NCBI GenBank assembly: GCA_003213155.1 | Contig: QCNQ01000006.1 | Location: 1 to 62,904 of the forward strand | Length of the DNA stretch: 62,904 nt | DNA from: Pelagibacteraceae bacterium AG-426-G02 | Lineage (GTDB): Bacteria > Pseudomonadota > Alphaproteobacteria > Pelagibacterales > Pelagibacteraceae | Reading direction: 5' to 3' | Shown here: in pieces, positions 61,183-62,904 of the stretch | Layout: each line of letters begins with the position of its first letter | Position numbering within the stretch: the first letter of the stretch is position 1 | Made by a program: the position numbers and the translations under genes | Notes under the pieces: model-generated | What the model saw: only the letters and a program-made list of their open reading frames with translations | Databases searched by the model: none | Told to the model about the DNA's origin: nothing

Positions 61183-62652
61183 ATGACGGATCTAGAAAAG
61201 CACGTAAACCGACCAGGTAGAGATAAGCAAGTCAAAAAAGTCAGAGAAAAAATAAACGAATTAGGAATAACCTATATTTATTATCAATTTATTTCTGTAA
61301 CAGGAAGAGTGGTTGGAAAAGGAATACCCGCTGATCATTGGGAAAGAACAGCTGAAAAAGGTTTCCAATTAGTTTACGGAGCAACTGCAAACTTATTTTT
61401 AGATCGACACAACAACTATATTGGTTATGGACCAGAGGCAATGGAATTGGTTGGAATTCCTGACCCTGAAACTTTTTGTCAGTTACCATGGGATAAAAGA
61501 GTTGGAAGAGTTTTTGTAACTTGTTTTAGAAACAGAGAAGAGAGAAATAATCCTGGAGGTCATTTAACTTCTGATTGCAGAGGAAATTTAAGAATTTTTA
61601 TGGATGAATTCCAAAAGAAACATGGTTTAGAACTAAGAGTAGGAACTGAGCCAGAAATGATGTGGTTGACTAAAAATGATGATGGAACTCCAACTGGAAA
61701 AGGATTTTCGAAACCATTCTGTTATCACATAGACCAATTTGAATCATTAAGACCTGTATTTATGAAGGTGATTGAATATGCAAAAGCAATGGGTCTAGAC
61801 ATGATTCAAGGTGATCACGAAGATGCACCTGGTCAATTAGAATTGAACTGGACATATGACAATGTTTTAAGAAATGCAGATAGACTATCAACTTACAGAC
61901 AAATATGTGCTCAAGTTGCAAGAGAACATAATCTAATTGCATGTTTTATGACCAAACCATTTATGGGAGTTTCAGCAAGTGGTTGTCATACTAATATGTC
62001 TTTATGGAAAGGTGGAAAAGTTAAAACAAATAAACTTGGACACAAATCTTTACCAGGCGTTGAAGAAGTTTTTGGTTATGTAGAAGGTGGAACAAATACT
62101 TTTATGCCAGATACTAAAGATATGCAGTTACCTGGAAAAATTGGATTACAATCAATAGCAGGTATCATGGAACATTTACCAGCTTTGACAGCGTTAGGAT
62201 CTTCAACTGTAAATTCATATAGAAGATTATGGGATCAAGGTTTTTGGGCTCCTGTTTATGCTGACTGGGGTTATCAAAATAGAACTTGTGGATTGAGAGT
62301 ATCGGCACCGGGTAGATTTGAATACAGATCGGTAGACTCAATGCATAATCCATATTTATTAGGAGCAGCTTTACTAAAAGCTTGTGATCATGGAATTAGT
62401 AAAAAAATGCAACCAGCAGCTCCGGAGTCTAGAAATATTTATGAAGCTCAAAAGGCTGGTAAAGATGTTAAGAAACTTCCTTTGAGTTTAGGTGAGGCTT
62501 TAGAAAGATTATCAGAGGATGAAATTATTAAATCTGCAATGCCTGATGAGATGTATAAAGTTTTCCATTGGTATAAAAATGATGAATGGGAAAGATTTTT
62601 AGGTGCAACAACTCAATGGGATTTAGATACTTATTTAGATTGTTTACCATAA
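61183..62652 (+). CDS. gmaS: Gamma-glutamylmethylamide synthetase (glutamine-synthetase type III-like)
   Basis: 489 residues from the ATG at 61183, 10 bases after a strong ribosome site (gagggg). The GS fold: catalytic segments GTEPEMMW, HEDAPGQLELNW and GASASGCHTN-like SASGCHTNMS. The following gene is a class II amidotransferase of the N-methylglutamate synthase type. This order is that of the methylamine pathway, so ATP-dependent joining of methylamine to glutamate is the probable role; glutamine synthesis is the alternative. Confidence 0.85.
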   Translation: MTDLEKHVNRPGRDKQVKKVREKINELGITYIYYQFISVTGRVVGKGIPADHWERTAEKGFQLVYGATANLFLDRHNNYIGYGPEAMELVGIPDPETFCQLPWDKRVGRVFVTCFRNREERNNPGGHLTSDCRGNLRIFMDEFQKKHGLELRVGTEPEMMWLTKNDDGTPTGKGFSKPFCYHIDQFESLRPVFMKVIEYAKAMGLDMIQGDHEDAPGQLELNWTYDNVLRNADRLSTYRQICAQVAREHNLIACFMTKPFMGVSASGCHTNMSLWKGGKVKTNKLGHKSLPGVEEVFGYVEGGTNTFMPDTKDMQLPGKIGLQSIAGIMEHLPALTALGSSTVNSYRRLWDQGFWAPVYADWGYQNRTCGLRVSAPGRFEYRSVDSMHNPYLLGAALLKACDHGISKKMQPAAPESRNIYEAQKAGKDVKKLPLSLGEALERLSEDEIIKSAMPDEMYKVFHWYKNDEWERFLGATTQWDLDTYLDCLP

Positions 62653-62674
62653 TAAATACAGAGAGAAAAAATAT

Positions 62675-62904
62675 ATGTGCGGAATAGCGGGATTAATTCA
62701 TAGAGGAAAATCATCCAATGTAGGTCATGAACTTCAGGGAATGTTGCAAGCCTTAAAACATCGAGGAGAAGACTCAACTGGTTATGCTTTGTATGGTGAT
62801 ACAGATGGCAAAAATTTCATCATGAGATTTAAAGTTGGTGAAAACGTTGGTGAAGGTAGTACGTCAGTTGCTGAGGATGTGTCTGTATACGATGAAAGAA
62901 AGAA
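62675..62904 (+). CDS. N-methylglutamate synthase amidotransferase-like subunit, 5' part
   Basis: The ATG at 62675 opens MCGIAGLIHRG, with C2 as the N-terminal nucleophile of class II glutamine amidotransferases, then LQALKHRGEDSTGYALYG. It runs off the right edge after about 76 residues. After gmaS this matches MgsA/GlxB, which with MgsB and MgsC moves the methylamine group to make N-methylglutamate. A purF- or gltB-type gene is the alternative. Confidence 0.8.
   Translation, partial: MCGIAGLIHRGKSSNVGHELQGMLQALKHRGEDSTGYALYGDTDGKNFIMRFKVGENVGEGSTSVAEDVSVYDERK

Noticed and set aside
1-62904. tRNA, rRNA, CRISPR and insertion elements
   Set aside because: Spacers were scanned by eye for TPsiC-like arms, repeat arrays and transposase motifs; none was found, although a short or divergent tRNA could be missed without tRNAscan-SE.

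Overview
The window reads as a streamlined, very AT-rich alphaproteobacterium of the SAR11 clade (Pelagibacterales, Candidatus Pelagibacter-like). The grounds are minimal spacers, many overlapping start and stop codons, A/T-dominated codon use, short lysine- and isoleucine-rich proteins, and a gene content centred on methylated amines and one-carbon units. I see no rRNA, tRNA, insertion sequence, CRISPR array or prophage.

Layout. Positions 1-2700 hold a LysE/ArgO exporter fragment, a membrane-targeted MsrB, a glyoxalase-fold protein and the cysE-cysK pair for cysteine synthesis. Positions 2758-6187 are a run of eleven small co-directional genes, mostly of unknown function, ending in two SMR-like membrane proteins that both lack the family's key glutamate. 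After a HisN-like phosphatase and a 2OG/Fe oxygenase, positions 8335-8695 form a non-coding island with a 15-bp inverted repeat and a GC-rich, strongly structured candidate small RNA ending in an intrinsic terminator. Positions 8686-12469 carry a methyltransferase, DUF4396, a cupredoxin, a persulfide-dioxygenase-like hydrolase, a thioredoxin-like protein and AzlCD. Positions 12487-16532 are an iron(III) ABC transporter under a near-perfect Fur box; its permease gene is split in two by a single-base frameshift. LysR, AcuI, FolE, HisI and two small enzymes follow.

Positions 20589-26365 are one operon joining dimethylglycine dehydrogenase to EtfBA and ETF-ubiquinone oxidoreductase. Positions 26420-29092 hold small housekeeping and unknown genes. 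Positions 29192-31271 pair a MetF-like protein with a GcvT/LigM-like methyltransferase. Positions 31953-35348 are a conserved-looking unknown cluster (zinc-ribbon microprotein, DUF3726, a 553-residue protein, M19 dipeptidase). PurEK, a GNAT acetyltransferase, CspA, a racemase and an EamA exporter follow. Positions 39924-45024 encode heterotetrameric sarcosine oxidase (soxBDAG) next to divergent fhs. After three metabolic genes, positions 49888-62904 are the trimethylamine/TMAO region: tmm, a TMAO ABC transporter (tmoW, tmoV and a detached tmoX), tdm, a small regulator, a FAD amine oxidoreductase, gmaS and the start of an mgsA-like gene.

How it works together. Trimethylamine is oxidised to TMAO by Tmm; imported TMAO is split by Tdm to dimethylamine and formaldehyde; methylamine is captured by GmaS and the following N-methylglutamate synthase. 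Betaine-derived dimethylglycine and sarcosine are demethylated by DMGDH and SoxBDAG. Several of these enzymes carry folate-binding GcvT domains, so their methyl groups can enter the tetrahydrofolate pool, where Fhs and the MetF-like protein act. Electrons from DMGDH can reach ubiquinone through ETF and ETF-QO. These pathway statements rest on family knowledge; no expression or similarity search was run.
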